Below the pieces are notes generated by a model. The model worked only from the letters and a program-made list of their open reading frames with translations. It had not been told where the DNA came from and did no database searches. A DNA stretch of 64,000 bases, taken from the NCBI RefSeq assembly GCF_000010305.1, contig NC_012489.1, positions 2,735,646 to 2,799,645 on the forward strand. The letters are read 5' to 3'. The position numbers and the translations under genes were made by a program. The stretch is from Gemmatimonas aurantiaca T-27 (GTDB lineage Bacteria > Gemmatimonadota > Gemmatimonadetes > Gemmatimonadales > Gemmatimonadaceae). This document shows positions 45,031-55,386 of the stretch, piece by piece; the stretch's first letter is position 1; every line of letters starts with the position of its first letter.

Positions 45031-46068
45031 TCAGAGCGGAATGAAGGCGGCGAGCAGCTTGTACGACAGCGCAGCCATGGCCGCACTCGCCGGGATCGTG
45101 ATGATCCACGCCCACACGATGCGGCCGGCCAGCCCCCATCGCACCGCCGACAAGCGATTGGTGGCACCCACACCGACGATCGCGCCGGTAATGGTGTGTG
45201 TAGTGCTGACCGGGATACCGAACTTGGACGCCACCAGAATGACCATCGCCCCGCCGGTTTCAGCGCAGAAGCCCCCCACCGGGCGCAGCTTCGTGATGCG
45301 CGTGCCCATCGTATGCACGATGCGCCAGCCACCAAAAAGCGTTCCCAACGAGATCATCGTGTACGCGCCGAGCTCCACCCACACCGGGATGTGATCCAGC
45401 GAGGTCACATGCAGGTGAGCCAGCAGCCCCGTTTCGTTGGCAAACGTGGCCTGAGTGGCGACCAGCAGACCGACGATGATGCCCATCGTCTTCTGGGCGT
45501 CGTTACCACCGTGTGCGAGTGACAGCAACGCAGAACTCGTGAGCTGCAGTACCCGGAAGACCTTTTCCGCGCGGGCATTCGCGACCCGCCGGAACAGGTT
45601 GAACACGATCACCATCAGCAGGAATCCCATCAGGGCGCCCAGCATCGGTGACAGGGCAATCGCCGACAGCGTTTCGATCCACTTCTTGCCCCACAGCAAC
45701 GCCTCGAAGCCAGCCTTGGCCACCGCCGCACCGGCATACCCGCCGATGAGCGCGTGCGACGAGCTCGAGGGAATGCCGAACCACCACGTGATCAGGTTCC
45801 AGGTGATAGCCCCGAGCAGCCCACCCAGGATGACATTGGCATCGACGATGTTCAGGTCGATGAAGCCGGCGGCCACCGACTTGGCAACCGCGGTGCCAAC
45901 GAAGAACAGAGCGGAGAAGTTGAAGACCGCGGCCCAGATCACAGCGGCCAGCGGACTCAGAACACGGGTGCCGACGATCGTCGCGATCGAATTGGCCGAA
46001 TCGTGAAACCCGTTGATGAAATCGAACGCCAGGGCAACGGCGACGATGATGATGACAAAGGTGACCAC
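45031..46068 (-). CDS. pit: PiT family low-affinity phosphate transporter
   Basis: A 345-residue inner-membrane carrier with about ten hydrophobic segments. The two PiT signature repeats are present: FINGFHDSANSIATIVGTRVLSP near the N-terminus and SLAHGGNDAQKTMGIIVG in the middle, plus TWWFGIPSSSSHALIGGYAG and GIPVSTTHTITGAIVGVG. It moves phosphate (probably as a metal-phosphate) with a proton or sodium. The DUF47 gene is 18 nt upstream, a common pairing in bacteria. Pit plus Ppk would draw in phosphate and store it. Confidence 0.94.
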   Translation of the reverse strand: MVTFVIIIVAVALAFDFINGFHDSANSIATIVGTRVLSPLAAVIWAAVFNFSALFFVGTAVAKSVAAGFIDLNIVDANVILGGLLGAITWNLITWWFGIPSSSSHALIGGYAGAAVAKAGFEALLWGKKWIETLSAIALSPMLGALMGFLLMVIVFNLFRRVANARAEKVFRVLQLTSSALLSLAHGGNDAQKTMGIIVGLLVATQATFANETGLLAHLHVTSLDHIPVWVELGAYTMISLGTLFGGWRIVHTMGTRITKLRPVGGFCAETGGAMVILVASKFGIPVSTTHTITGAIVGVGATNRLSAVRWGLAGRIVWAWIITIPASAAMAALSYKLLAAFIPL

Positions 46069-46086
46069 AGGATCTCAGTCGGCGCG

Positions 46087-46719
46087 TCAGCTGTTCTTGA
46101 GCGCGATGCTCTCGAGCACGTTCGACACGTCCTCGCACTCATCGATCGCCTCTTCGAGGGAATCGAAGATCTCCTTCCACTTCAGCACTTCGATGGCGGG
46201 TTCATCGCGCTCGAACAGTGCGCCAACGGCCTGGGCGTACAGGACATCCCCTTCTTCCTCGAGCTGCTTGATGATCTTGCCGTGCTCCATCATGCGCTGA
46301 CGCTTGGTCACGTCGCCGACCGCGGCCAGGATCTCCTTGCTGGCCCGCACGAGCACATCGGCCATCTGCACTCCGCCATCGCGCGGGGCCACAATGCGGA
46401 ACATCGCCACACGGCGCGAGGTGCCGTTGATCAGGTCGATCACATTGTCGAGTCGCTTGGACAGCAGGTGGATGTCTTCGCGATCAAGCGGTGTAACAAA
46501 GCTGGTATCGATACGCTGGTTGATCAGCTGGACGATGGCATCGCCATCGGTTTCCACCTTCTTGATCTGAGGCGTGAGCTGCGCCGAGTTGGCGGGGTTC
46601 TCGAACAGGGTGCGCAACAGCGCTGCCGCCTGGCCGATGTGCACCGCCAACTGGCGAAAATGATCGAAGAAAGTTTCGTCTCTCGAGAAGAGCTTCACAA
46701 AGCGGAGGGCTGAAGTCAT
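46087..46719 (-). CDS. DUF47 / PhoU-like regulator of Pit
   Basis: A 210-residue helical protein of the DUF47 family, distantly related to PhoU. Metal-binding-type segments: KKVETDGDAIVQLINQRID and IFDSLEEAIDECEDVSNVLESI. DUF47 proteins are generally encoded just before pit genes and are thought to control the transporter. The gap to pit is 18 nt. The 177-bp region upstream contains CTGTAAC and GCGTCAC spaced 11 bp (46786-46803), a weak possible PhoB site. Confidence 0.92.
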   Translation of the reverse strand: MTSALRFVKLFSRDETFFDHFRQLAVHIGQAAALLRTLFENPANSAQLTPQIKKVETDGDAIVQLINQRIDTSFVTPLDREDIHLLSKRLDNVIDLINGTSRRVAMFRIVAPRDGGVQMADVLVRASKEILAAVGDVTKRQRMMEHGKIIKQLEEEGDVLYAQAVGALFERDEPAIEVLKWKEIFDSLEEAIDECEDVSNVLESIALKNS

Positions 46720-46896
46720 GAGTACGCCGCGGGCCTGGCTCCGCGCGCGAATGAAAACGCACGTGTGCCACAGGGCACCGCTGTAGCTGTAACGATTGCG
46801 TCACCACCAGCCGAACGCCATCGGGACCACAGAGGAATCTTCCTTCGTTACAGGACGGAGACGTAATCGTGCACAATGCTTCACACACCGAACGGT

Positions 46897-47667
46897 TCAC
46901 GACCAAACGACTTTCGCATCGCTGACGGCGCGACGTCGGCGTACCAGCTCCGTGTTCTCGAACAGCTTGGCCAGCAGCACACCGGCCACGAACCCGCCCA
47001 CATGTGCCCAGACTGCCACGCCGCCGGAAATCTCACGGCGCAGTGGTGAAAGCTCAGGCAGACCGGCCAGCACCTGACTGCCGAACCACAGGATGAGCAC
47101 CGCCCAGGCGGGAAAACGGATCAGAAAGATCGGCGGGATGTAAGTGCGCACCCGCACACGCGGGTACATCACCAGATAGGCGCCCATGATGCCCGAAATG
47201 GCCCCCGAGGCACCAACAGTGGGCACTGGAGACAGAGGATCGATCGCGAGATGGGCCATCGCGGCGATCACACCCGTCAGCAGATAGAAGACCAGAAAAC
47301 GGCCCCGCCCCATGCTGTCTTCGACATTGTTGCCGAACACCCACAGATAGAGCGAGTTGCCGATGATGTGCCCCCAACTGCCGTGCAGAAAGATCGACAG
47401 GATCGGCGTCAGCCAGTTGATGGGCTCGTTGTCCACCACGCAGGCCAAGGCCTGATCACCAAAGCGCCCGAGTGGCACCCCCAATCCCAGTGGCGCCTGC
47501 CCACTGATTTCGCCCGGCACAAAACCGAGGTTGCACACGCTGATGGCCAGCGGATACGGGCTGCCCGCCCCCTGCACAAAAAACCAGACGGCCCAGGTGA
47601 TCACGAGGACGCCCAGCGTCATCACCGGCGTGCGCAGCGTCGGATTGTCGTCAGCGACGGGAAACAT
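46897..47667 (-). CDS. Rhomboid family intramembrane serine protease
   Basis: A 256-residue membrane protein with about six hydrophobic segments. The catalytic Ser is in the rhomboid motif GASGAISGIMGAY, the His in HVGGFVAGVLLAKLFE, and the upstream loop HGSWGHIIGNSLYLWVFGNNVE is typical. Rhomboids cut transmembrane helices of other proteins. The ATG at 47667 has a good ribosome site (AAAAGGGG, 4 nt spacing), so the longer frame to 47796 is not used. The gene is alone, divergent from dnaK. Confidence 0.92.
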   Translation of the reverse strand: MFPVADDNPTLRTPVMTLGVLVITWAVWFFVQGAGSPYPLAISVCNLGFVPGEISGQAPLGLGVPLGRFGDQALACVVDNEPINWLTPILSIFLHGSWGHIIGNSLYLWVFGNNVEDSMGRGRFLVFYLLTGVIAAMAHLAIDPLSPVPTVGASGAISGIMGAYLVMYPRVRVRTYIPPIFLIRFPAWAVLILWFGSQVLAGLPELSPLRREISGGVAVWAHVGGFVAGVLLAKLFENTELVRRRRAVSDAKVVWS

Positions 47668-47854
47668 GGCACCCCTTTTCAGGTCAATATGACAGCCTGC
47701 CAACACGACAGGCACCAACACCGCCGACTGGGGCAAAAATACGCCGAGTCGGCAGGGAAAGACGGCCCGGTGCTTGCCTAGCACTAATCCGAGCAATCGA
47801 GGGGCCAGCCGTTATGTGTGCCCCGCAATTCCGGATTCTACCACGAGATCTCTT

Positions 47855-49792
<1,938 letters not shown>

Positions 49793-49808
49793 ACAGAATC
49801 TGAACAGC

Positions 49809-49835
49809 TATCCGGGCGAAGCTGTCGCCCGGATA
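49809..49835 (+). terminator. First hairpin after dnaK
   Basis: TATCCGGGCGA-AGCTG-TCGCCCGGATA, a perfect 11-bp stem 16 nt after the dnaK stop, followed by ACAGATTACACTTT. Confidence 0.65.
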
Positions 49836-49850
49836 ACAGATTACACTTTG

Positions 49851-49876
49851 GCCCCGTCGGAAACTGCCGACGGGGC
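49851..49876 (+). terminator. Second hairpin after dnaK
   Basis: GCCCCGTCGG-AAACTG-CCGACGGGGC, a perfect 10-bp stem followed by TTCGGTGT. The two tandem hairpins separate dnaK from htrA. Confidence 0.65.
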
Positions 49877-49909
49877 TTCGGTGTATCAGAGTGGCACAGG
49901 GCAGTTCTC

Positions 49910-51454
49910 GTGACATCAACGCAGCGAGCCATGTCAGCACGATTCTCACGTTTTCGCTTCGCCACCGCCGCCGTCGTCAGTTTCGGCGCCGGTGTCATCT
50001 TCGCCTCCGGCATGGACTGGACGAAGATCAGTTGGGCCCAGAGTTCTTCCGGAGCTCGCGCGCCTCTGGTGCGCGGTCCGATGGCACCGGAAGGCGCATC
50101 CTTCGCCGATATCGCCGAGCGTGTCACGCCGGCCGTGGTGGCCGTGAACACCTCACGTACGGCGCGTCCCAGGCCGCAGGTGCGAGGCCGGGCGCCGCAG
50201 GGGATGGAGGACTTCCTCGAGCAGTTCGGCGGGCAGCAGCCCCGCCAGCAGCGCGGTGAAGGCTCGGGGTTCATTCTTTCCAACGACGGCTACATCGTCA
50301 CCAACAATCACGTGGTGGCCGACGCCGACCAGGTTTCGATCACCCTCAGTGACGGCCGCTCATTCCGGGCCCGGGTGATTGGCACCGACTCCACCACCGA
50401 TGTCGCGGTGGTGAAGATCGAAGCCCGCAGCCTGCCGACGCTCAGCATCGGCAACGACGAAGCGACCCGCATCGGCGAATGGGTGCTCGCCGTGGGAAAT
50501 CCACTCGGGCTCGATTTCACCGTGACGGCCGGCATCATCTCGGCCAAGGGACGTGGCTCGGAGATCAATCTGCCGAATTCCGGAAACTTCACGATTTCGG
50601 ATTTCATTCAGACCGACGCCGCCATCAACCCCGGCAACTCGGGCGGACCGCTCATCAACATGCGCGGTGAGGTCATCGGCTTGAACAGCGCCATCGCCAG
50701 CCAGACCGGCTTCTATTCCGGCTATGGCTTTGCCATCCCGATCACGCTCGTGAAGAACGTGACCGACGCGCTGATCAAGGAAGGACGCGTCCGCATGCCG
50801 GTGATGGGTGTGTCGGTGACGCGTGTCGACCCGGAAGACGCCGGCATCAATGGCCTCGCGCGTGTGGCCGGTGTGAAGGTGGCGGGCTTCAATCCCCCCG
50901 ACGGTGGCCCCGCCAAGGCGGCCGGCATCGAAGTGGGTGACGTCATTGTCACGGTCGACAGCAAGCCGGTGGAACGGGTCAGCTCCCTGCAGCGCATCGT
51001 GCGGATGCGGCGCATCGGAGATGTGATCCCGGTGGAAGTGATGCGCTTTGGCAGCAAGAAGACGTTCCGCGTACGGCTGGTCGACGCGGAGGCCGGTGGC
51101 ACGCTGGCCGTGAACACCGCAGAACCGAGCCCGACCACCAGCACGACGGCCGGCAAGCTGGGCATGTCGGTGGAGGCTCTGCCCGCAGAGATGGCAAGCC
51201 GGCTCCAGACGAATGGGGTTGGTGTGCGCGTCTCCGAAGTGGCGGCCAATGGTCCCGCGCGCGACAAGATCGCCGCCGGAAGCGATGTTCTGCTCGAAGT
51301 GCTGTATCCGACCCCGCGGCGCTCCATCCGCTCGGTCAACGACCTGCAGACGGTCGTGTCCGGGCTGAAGGACGGTGACTATGTGAGCCTGCTGGTGCAG
51401 TCGATGGACCCGCGTGTCGGGCGTCGCGTAGTCAACATTCGCGTTGGCGGCTGA
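49910..51454 (+). CDS. Periplasmic serine protease DegP/HtrA
   Basis: A 514-residue envelope protease/chaperone. An N-terminal membrane anchor or signal (FATAAVVSFGAGVIFASG) precedes the trypsin-like domain with the triad His134 (TNNHVV), Asp164 (TTDVAVVK) and Ser244 (NPGNSGGPL). Two PDZ domains follow (about 290-390 and 410-510). The frame starts with GTG at 49910; ATG at 49931 is a close alternative. It degrades misfolded periplasmic proteins. It lies after dnaK but is separated from it by two hairpins, so it probably has its own stress-controlled promoter. Confidence 0.93.
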   Translation: MTSTQRAMSARFSRFRFATAAVVSFGAGVIFASGMDWTKISWAQSSSGARAPLVRGPMAPEGASFADIAERVTPAVVAVNTSRTARPRPQVRGRAPQGMEDFLEQFGGQQPRQQRGEGSGFILSNDGYIVTNNHVVADADQVSITLSDGRSFRARVIGTDSTTDVAVVKIEARSLPTLSIGNDEATRIGEWVLAVGNPLGLDFTVTAGIISAKGRGSEINLPNSGNFTISDFIQTDAAINPGNSGGPLINMRGEVIGLNSAIASQTGFYSGYGFAIPITLVKNVTDALIKEGRVRMPVMGVSVTRVDPEDAGINGLARVAGVKVAGFNPPDGGPAKAAGIEVGDVIVTVDSKPVERVSSLQRIVRMRRIGDVIPVEVMRFGSKKTFRVRLVDAEAGGTLAVNTAEPSPTTSTTAGKLGMSVEALPAEMASRLQTNGVGVRVSEVAANGPARDKIAAGSDVLLEVLYPTPRRSIRSVNDLQTVVSGLKDGDYVSLLVQSMDPRVGRRVVNIRVGG

Positions 51455-51472
51455 TACCGCTGAGGGAGCACA

Positions 51473-51518
51473 ATGAAAATGGGGCGCTCGGTGCAATCAC
51501 CGTGCGCCCCATTTTCAT
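51473..51518. terminator. Long bidirectional terminator between htrA and the M55 peptidase
   Basis: ATGAAAATGGGGCGC and GCGCCCCATTTTCAT form a perfect 15-bp outer stem; CGGTG-CAAT-CACCG forms an inner stem. It lies 18 nt after the htrA stop and 12 nt from the convergent gene's stop, with A/T runs in both arms. Confidence 0.8.
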
Positions 51519-51530
51519 GCAGCAGTACCG

Positions 51531-52430
51531 TCAATCCGGATTGATGAACCGGTACAGCACCCGGATCAGACGATAGGCGTCTGGCATCGACTCGCGCGAA
51601 AACTCCACGGTCGTGGGCGACACCAGCTTGATCTCGCGAAAGGCCGTGGCCACTTCGGGGATGTTGGGATTGGGGAAGGTCATGCGCACGGTATACTGCG
51701 CCGCCCGCTCCGGGCGCCCCTTTCGCGAGGCCGCCACCACGTCCTTCGCGGCCTGCTGAATCTCATGGCGCGCCTCGGCCAGCGGCCGCAGCTCCACGGC
51801 TCGGGTGTTGATAGCGCGCTTCACGACTACGCCGCGCACATTGGGAGCCGTCGCCTTCTGCTCCTCGACCGCCACATCGTCGCCGGTCACCAGCAGCACC
51901 GGCACACCATACCAGCGAGCCAGCAGGGCGTTCATGCCGCCCTCCCCCACCGACAGGCCGTTCACTTCCAGATCACGCACCACGCCAGAACCCGTGTGGG
52001 CAAACACGCCACGCGGCGTGCCCGCCTTGGCGTGATAGCCCACGAACAGCACCGCGTCGAAGGTGGAGTCGAGCCCCTCCATCATGCCATGTCGCTTGAA
52101 GCTGTGGCTGATCAGGCGAGCACGCGGATCGAGGTCTTCGGGCAGGATGTTGCGCTGGCTGCCATGGGAATCGTTCACCACGACCTCGGTCGCGCCGCCC
52201 TCGAATGCGCCACGAATGGCGGCGTTGGCGTCCTCCACCATCAGCCTCCGTGCGCGACCATACTCATTGCCGGTGGCCGAGGTCTGGTTGTCGCTGTTGA
52301 TGCCGCTGATCCCCTCCATGTCCACGGAGATGTAGATCTTGCGGGCGCCCTGTGCGGCACTGGCAACAGGGAATGCGGCCGAGCCTGCGAGGAGGCTGGC
52401 AATCAGGACGCGGGACAGCGAACGCACCAT
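51531..52430 (-). CDS. Exported M55 family D-aminopeptidase (DppA-like)
   Basis: A 299-residue zinc peptidase with a signal peptide (SRVLIASLLAGSAAFPVASA). Family motifs with metal ligands: SVDMEG, NDSHG, HSFKRHGMM and GYHAKAG. DppA of Bacillus cuts D-Ala-D-Ala and other D-amino peptides; unlike it, this one is exported. ATG at 52430 gives the signal peptide. It fits with the D-aminoacylase-like enzymes at the other end of the window as part of D-amino-acid or cell-wall peptide use. Confidence 0.9.
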   Translation of the reverse strand: MVRSLSRVLIASLLAGSAAFPVASAAQGARKIYISVDMEGISGINSDNQTSATGNEYGRARRLMVEDANAAIRGAFEGGATEVVVNDSHGSQRNILPEDLDPRARLISHSFKRHGMMEGLDSTFDAVLFVGYHAKAGTPRGVFAHTGSGVVRDLEVNGLSVGEGGMNALLARWYGVPVLLVTGDDVAVEEQKATAPNVRGVVVKRAINTRAVELRPLAEARHEIQQAAKDVVAASRKGRPERAAQYTVRMTFPNPNIPEVATAFREIKLVSPTTVEFSRESMPDAYRLIRVLYRFINPD

Positions 52431-52443
52431 CGGAACTCCGCAG

Positions 52444-52478
52444 GCTGGGGGAGGTGTGAGATCACCACGCCCCCCAGC
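52444..52478 (-). terminator. Hairpin between the barrel gene and the M55 gene
   Basis: GCTGGGGG and CCCCCAGC (outer stem) with GGTG/CACC inside, 26 nt after the stop of the minus-strand barrel gene. Confidence 0.55.
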
Positions 52479-52504
52479 GACTGCAAGCAACAGCGGGGAG
52501 CGCG

Positions 52505-53116
52505 CTACCGGAAAAGGTAGAGTGACGCGCCCACCTGCACACGGGTGCCTGTGGACCTGAAGTCTTCTTTGGTCGTGGATCCGCCGGTGATGTCATCCAG
52601 GCGGGTCAGGTTACCGAAGGTCCAGAGGGCCGTGCCCGTGATGGCGATATGCGGTGTGATGCCCAGATGGACGCCCGCGCCGGCCGTCGGGGCGATCCCC
52701 TCGAACTTGGTACTGCGATCGGCGGCCCGGCCCGTGGCACCGGCCGTGGCGAACACTCGCACCGGCGAACTCGCGCCCGGCAGCAGATACATGCGCAGAA
52801 GCGCATCGTACTGCTTGAGCGTCAGGTCGTCGGAATTCCCGCGACGGGTCACCGCGCTGCGGTCGAAGTTCACGAGCACCGCGACGTTGTCACTGATGCC
52901 GAGACCGGCGTGCAAACCGAAGCCACTGCCAAACTTGAGGTCTTCGGCCGCGTCCTTCACGGATACGGATGCGCCGGCGTATTGCAGTCCGAAGAACAGT
53001 CCCTTGGTGCTGCCGGCATCGGCCTGTGCTTCAACGCGGGTGGCGGAGAACGTGGCGAACAGCGCGACGGCGGCCGCCGCGAGGCGCGGCATCGAACGAA
53101 AGCGAGTGCGTGACAT
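52505..53116 (-). CDS. Small outer-membrane beta-barrel protein (hypothetical)
   Basis: A 203-residue protein with a signal peptide (MPRLAAAAVALFATFSATRV, cut near VEAQA). The mature part alternates short hydrophobic strands and turns and ends in an aromatic residue pattern (VQVGASLYLFR), as in OmpA/OmpW-like eight-stranded barrels. ATG at 53116 has a good ribosome site (CCGGAG, 5-6 nt spacing). No specific function can be assigned. It stands between the M55 gene and tRNA-Leu. Confidence 0.8.
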   Translation of the reverse strand: MSRTRFRSMPRLAAAAVALFATFSATRVEAQADAGSTKGLFFGLQYAGASVSVKDAAEDLKFGSGFGLHAGLGISDNVAVLVNFDRSAVTRRGNSDDLTLKQYDALLRMYLLPGASSPVRVFATAGATGRAADRSTKFEGIAPTAGAGVHLGITPHIAITGTALWTFGNLTRLDDITGGSTTKEDFRSTGTRVQVGASLYLFR

Positions 53117-53278
53117 GGTGTCTCCGGGAAGGCGTCTATGGCAGGCCCCGTGGAGGTGGGGCGTGGTGGCGGGAGGACGTGGTGCGCACCGCGCGCACTG
53201 GCGTACCGGCAACTGCTACCCGGACGCCGCGAAAGGGTCTCATCAATGCTGCGATCCGCATCACGTGGCCGGCTTCGC

Positions 53279-53284
53279 TATACT
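53279..53284 (+). promoter_or_regulatory. Probable -10 box of the tRNA-Leu gene
   Basis: TATACT, 34 nt before the mature tRNA, in otherwise GC-rich DNA. No clear -35 match. Confidence 0.45.
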
Positions 53285-53318
53285 TCTCCCTCGCCGACGC
53301 GCGGGATGTCGGTGGTTT

Positions 53319-53400
53319 GCGGACGTGGCGAAATTGGTAGACGCGCCAGCCTTAGGAGCTGGTGGGGCAACCCATCCCGGTTCGAGTCCGGGCGTTCGCA
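53319..53400 (+). tRNA. tRNA-Leu (anticodon UAG)
   Basis: An 82-nt class II tRNA. The acceptor GCGGACG pairs with CGTTCGC (one G-U); the anticodon arm is CCAGC-CTTAGGA-GCTGG, giving anticodon TAG that reads CUN leucine codons; a long variable arm (GTGGGGCAACCCAT region) and T arm CCCGG-TTCGAGT-CCGGG follow. CCA is not encoded. Confidence 0.93.
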
Positions 53401-53423
53401 TAGCAACTTCTCATGACTGATCA

Positions 53424-53452
53424 TGCAGGAACTGTGCATGAGGTCTGCATGA
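53424..53452 (+). promoter_or_regulatory. Three 11-bp-spaced heptamers upstream of the 2-oxoacid/formate operon
   Basis: TGCAGGA (53424), TGCATGA (53435) and TGCATGA (53446) lie at exact 11-bp steps, the geometry of OmpR/PhoB-family or other tandem activator sites. They lie about 150-180 nt before the first gene. A TTGACA occurs further down (53481-53486) without a convincing -10. Confidence 0.4.
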
Positions 53453-53604
53453 ATGTATTCCGATAGAAATTGTCCGATTATTGACAGCACCTGAATTGTG
53501 ATGCGCGAGAGCGAACATGTCGGACAAACCCTTCTTGCCGAGTGATGGTCCGGGGAGCAAGCTAGCATGAGTCTGCTCTTCTCTCCCTACAGGAGCCCCA
53601 CCTC

Positions 53605-55386
53605 ATGGCAGCAACGGACGTCACGGACCCGCAATTCTATCATCGGGTCGTGGACTGTCAGTGGGCCTGTCCGGCTCACACCAATGTTCCGGGCTACATC
53701 CGTCTCATCGCGCAGGGCCGATACACGGAATCGTATCTGCTCAATCGTGAATCGAACGTATTCCCCGGAATCCTCGGCCGTACCTGCGACCGTCCGTGCG
53801 AGCCCGCATGCCGTCGCGGTCGTGTCGAAGAAAAACCCGTTGCCATTTGTCGACTCAAGCGCGTCGCGGCCGATCATCGCGACGACATCCGTGCGTTTCT
53901 TCCGAAAGCACCTTCGACAAAAAACGGGAAGCGTGTTGCCCTCGTCGGCGCGGGTCCGTCGGCACTGACGGTCGCCAACGATCTGCTGCCCCTCGGCTAC
54001 GACGTCACGATCTTCGAACGCAATGCGCAGCCCGGTGGGCTCATGCGCATCAACATTCCGTCGTTCCGACTGCCGGCCAAGGTACTCGACGATGAGTGTG
54101 GGTACATCATCGACATGGGTGCCAACATGCAGTACGGCACCGAGGTGCAGAGCCTCAAGGGCCTGCTCGATGATGGCTACGATGCGGTGTATGTCGGCAC
54201 CGGCGCGCCGAAGGGCAAGGAACTCGACATCCCCGGCCGCTCCGATGCACCTGAACAAGTGCACATCGGCATCGAGTGGCTCGCCAACGTGCACTTCGGG
54301 CATATCGAAAAGATCGAACCGCGTGTGGTGATCATCGGCGTGGGCAATACCGCCATGGATTGCTGTCGCACGGCCAAGCGCGTGGGAGCCACCGATGTGA
54401 AGGTGATCGCGCGTCGCGGACGCAAACATTTCAAGGCGTCGCCGTGGGAACTCGAAGACGCCGAAGAAGAACAGGTCGAGATCATCGAGAACCACGCGCC
54501 CAAGCGCATGGTGGTGGAGAACGGCACGCTCGTCGGCATGGAGTTCGAAGTGCTCGAGTGGACCGAAGACGCCAACGGCAAGCAGTCGAGCCGGGTGGTG
54601 GACACCGTCATCATTCCGTGTGACGCGGTCATTCTCGCGATTGGTCAGGACAACTCGTTCCCCTGGATCGAGCGTGACATCGGGGTGGAATTCGATTCGC
54701 GCGGCATGCCCAAGGTCGACAAGGCCACGCATCAGAGCACACACCCCAAGGTGTTCTTCGGCGGCGACGCGGCGTGGGGCCCGGAGAACATCATCTGGGC
54801 CGTGGCGCACGGACACCAGGCCGCGATCTCCATCGATCTGCAGTGTCAGGGTCAGGATGTGAACGAGCGGCCGCCCTATGGCATGACGCTCGTCAGTGCC
54901 AAGGTCGGCATGCACAGTTGGGCCTTCGACAACGACTACGAGTCACAGAAGCGCGCGAAGATGCAGCACGAAGAACTCGTGAAGCGCTTCAGCGATCTCG
55001 ACATCGAAGTGGAACTCGGCTTTTCGGCCGAGCAAACGGCGGCTGAGGTTGGTCGCTGCCTGAATTGTGATATTCAGACCGGCTTTACGGCGTCGGCATG
55101 CATCGAGTGTGATGCCTGCGTCGATATCTGCCCAACGAGCTGCCTGACCATCACCACCAACGGCACGCCCATCGATGAGCTGCGCACGCGCCTCTCGGCG
55201 CCGGCACTCAACACGTCCCAGCCGATCTATCTCTCTGAACAACTGCCCCAGACCAAGCGTATCATGGTGAAGGACGAGGATGTCTGCCTTCACTGCGGAC
55301 TCTGTGCGGAACGCTGCCCCACGGCAGCCTGGGACATGCAGATATTCGACCTCAAGAAGCCCGTTGCCGGGATGGCCTACGCATGA
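53605..55386 (+). CDS. GltD-like NAD(P)H flavoprotein with C-terminal 2[4Fe-4S] ferredoxin domain
   Basis: A 593-residue oxidoreductase related to the glutamate synthase small subunit. N-terminal cysteines (18, 22, 61, 65, 69) form the Fe-S region of this family; an FAD site (VALVGAGPSALTVANDL from 111) and an NAD(P)H site (VVIIGVGNTAMDCCRTAKR) follow. The C-terminus adds two [4Fe-4S] motifs: Cys499/502/505/509 (CIECDACVDICP) and Cys561/564/567/571 (CLHCGLCAERCP). No glutamate synthase large subunit is present. It likely passes electrons between NAD(P)H and the oxidoreductase encoded next, whose start overlaps its stop by ATGA. AGGAG lies 9 nt before the ATG. Confidence 0.88.
   Translation: MAATDVTDPQFYHRVVDCQWACPAHTNVPGYIRLIAQGRYTESYLLNRESNVFPGILGRTCDRPCEPACRRGRVEEKPVAICRLKRVAADHRDDIRAFLPKAPSTKNGKRVALVGAGPSALTVANDLLPLGYDVTIFERNAQPGGLMRINIPSFRLPAKVLDDECGYIIDMGANMQYGTEVQSLKGLLDDGYDAVYVGTGAPKGKELDIPGRSDAPEQVHIGIEWLANVHFGHIEKIEPRVVIIGVGNTAMDCCRTAKRVGATDVKVIARRGRKHFKASPWELEDAEEEQVEIIENHAPKRMVVENGTLVGMEFEVLEWTEDANGKQSSRVVDTVIIPCDAVILAIGQDNSFPWIERDIGVEFDSRGMPKVDKATHQSTHPKVFFGGDAAWGPENIIWAVAHGHQAAISIDLQCQGQDVNERPPYGMTLVSAKVGMHSWAFDNDYESQKRAKMQHEELVKRFSDLDIEVELGFSAEQTAAEVGRCLNCDIQTGFTASACIECDACVDICPTSCLTITTNGTPIDELRTRLSAPALNTSQPIYLSEQLPQTKRIMVKDEDVCLHCGLCAERCPTAAWDMQIFDLKKPVAGMAYA

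Noticed and set aside
46786-46803. PhoB-box-like CTGTAAC/GCGTCAC pair upstream of the DUF47-pit block
   Set aside because: Only two weakly matching units; too little to list as a feature of its own.
47778-47786. CTAGCACTA resembling the left half of a CIRCE heat-shock operator upstream of dnaK
   Set aside because: The expected right half (GAGTGCTAA) is missing after a 9-nt spacer.
53522-53538. Possible sigma-54 promoter (GG...GC) before the 2-oxoacid/formate operon
   Set aside because: The GG and GC pairs are 13 bases apart, not the required 10.
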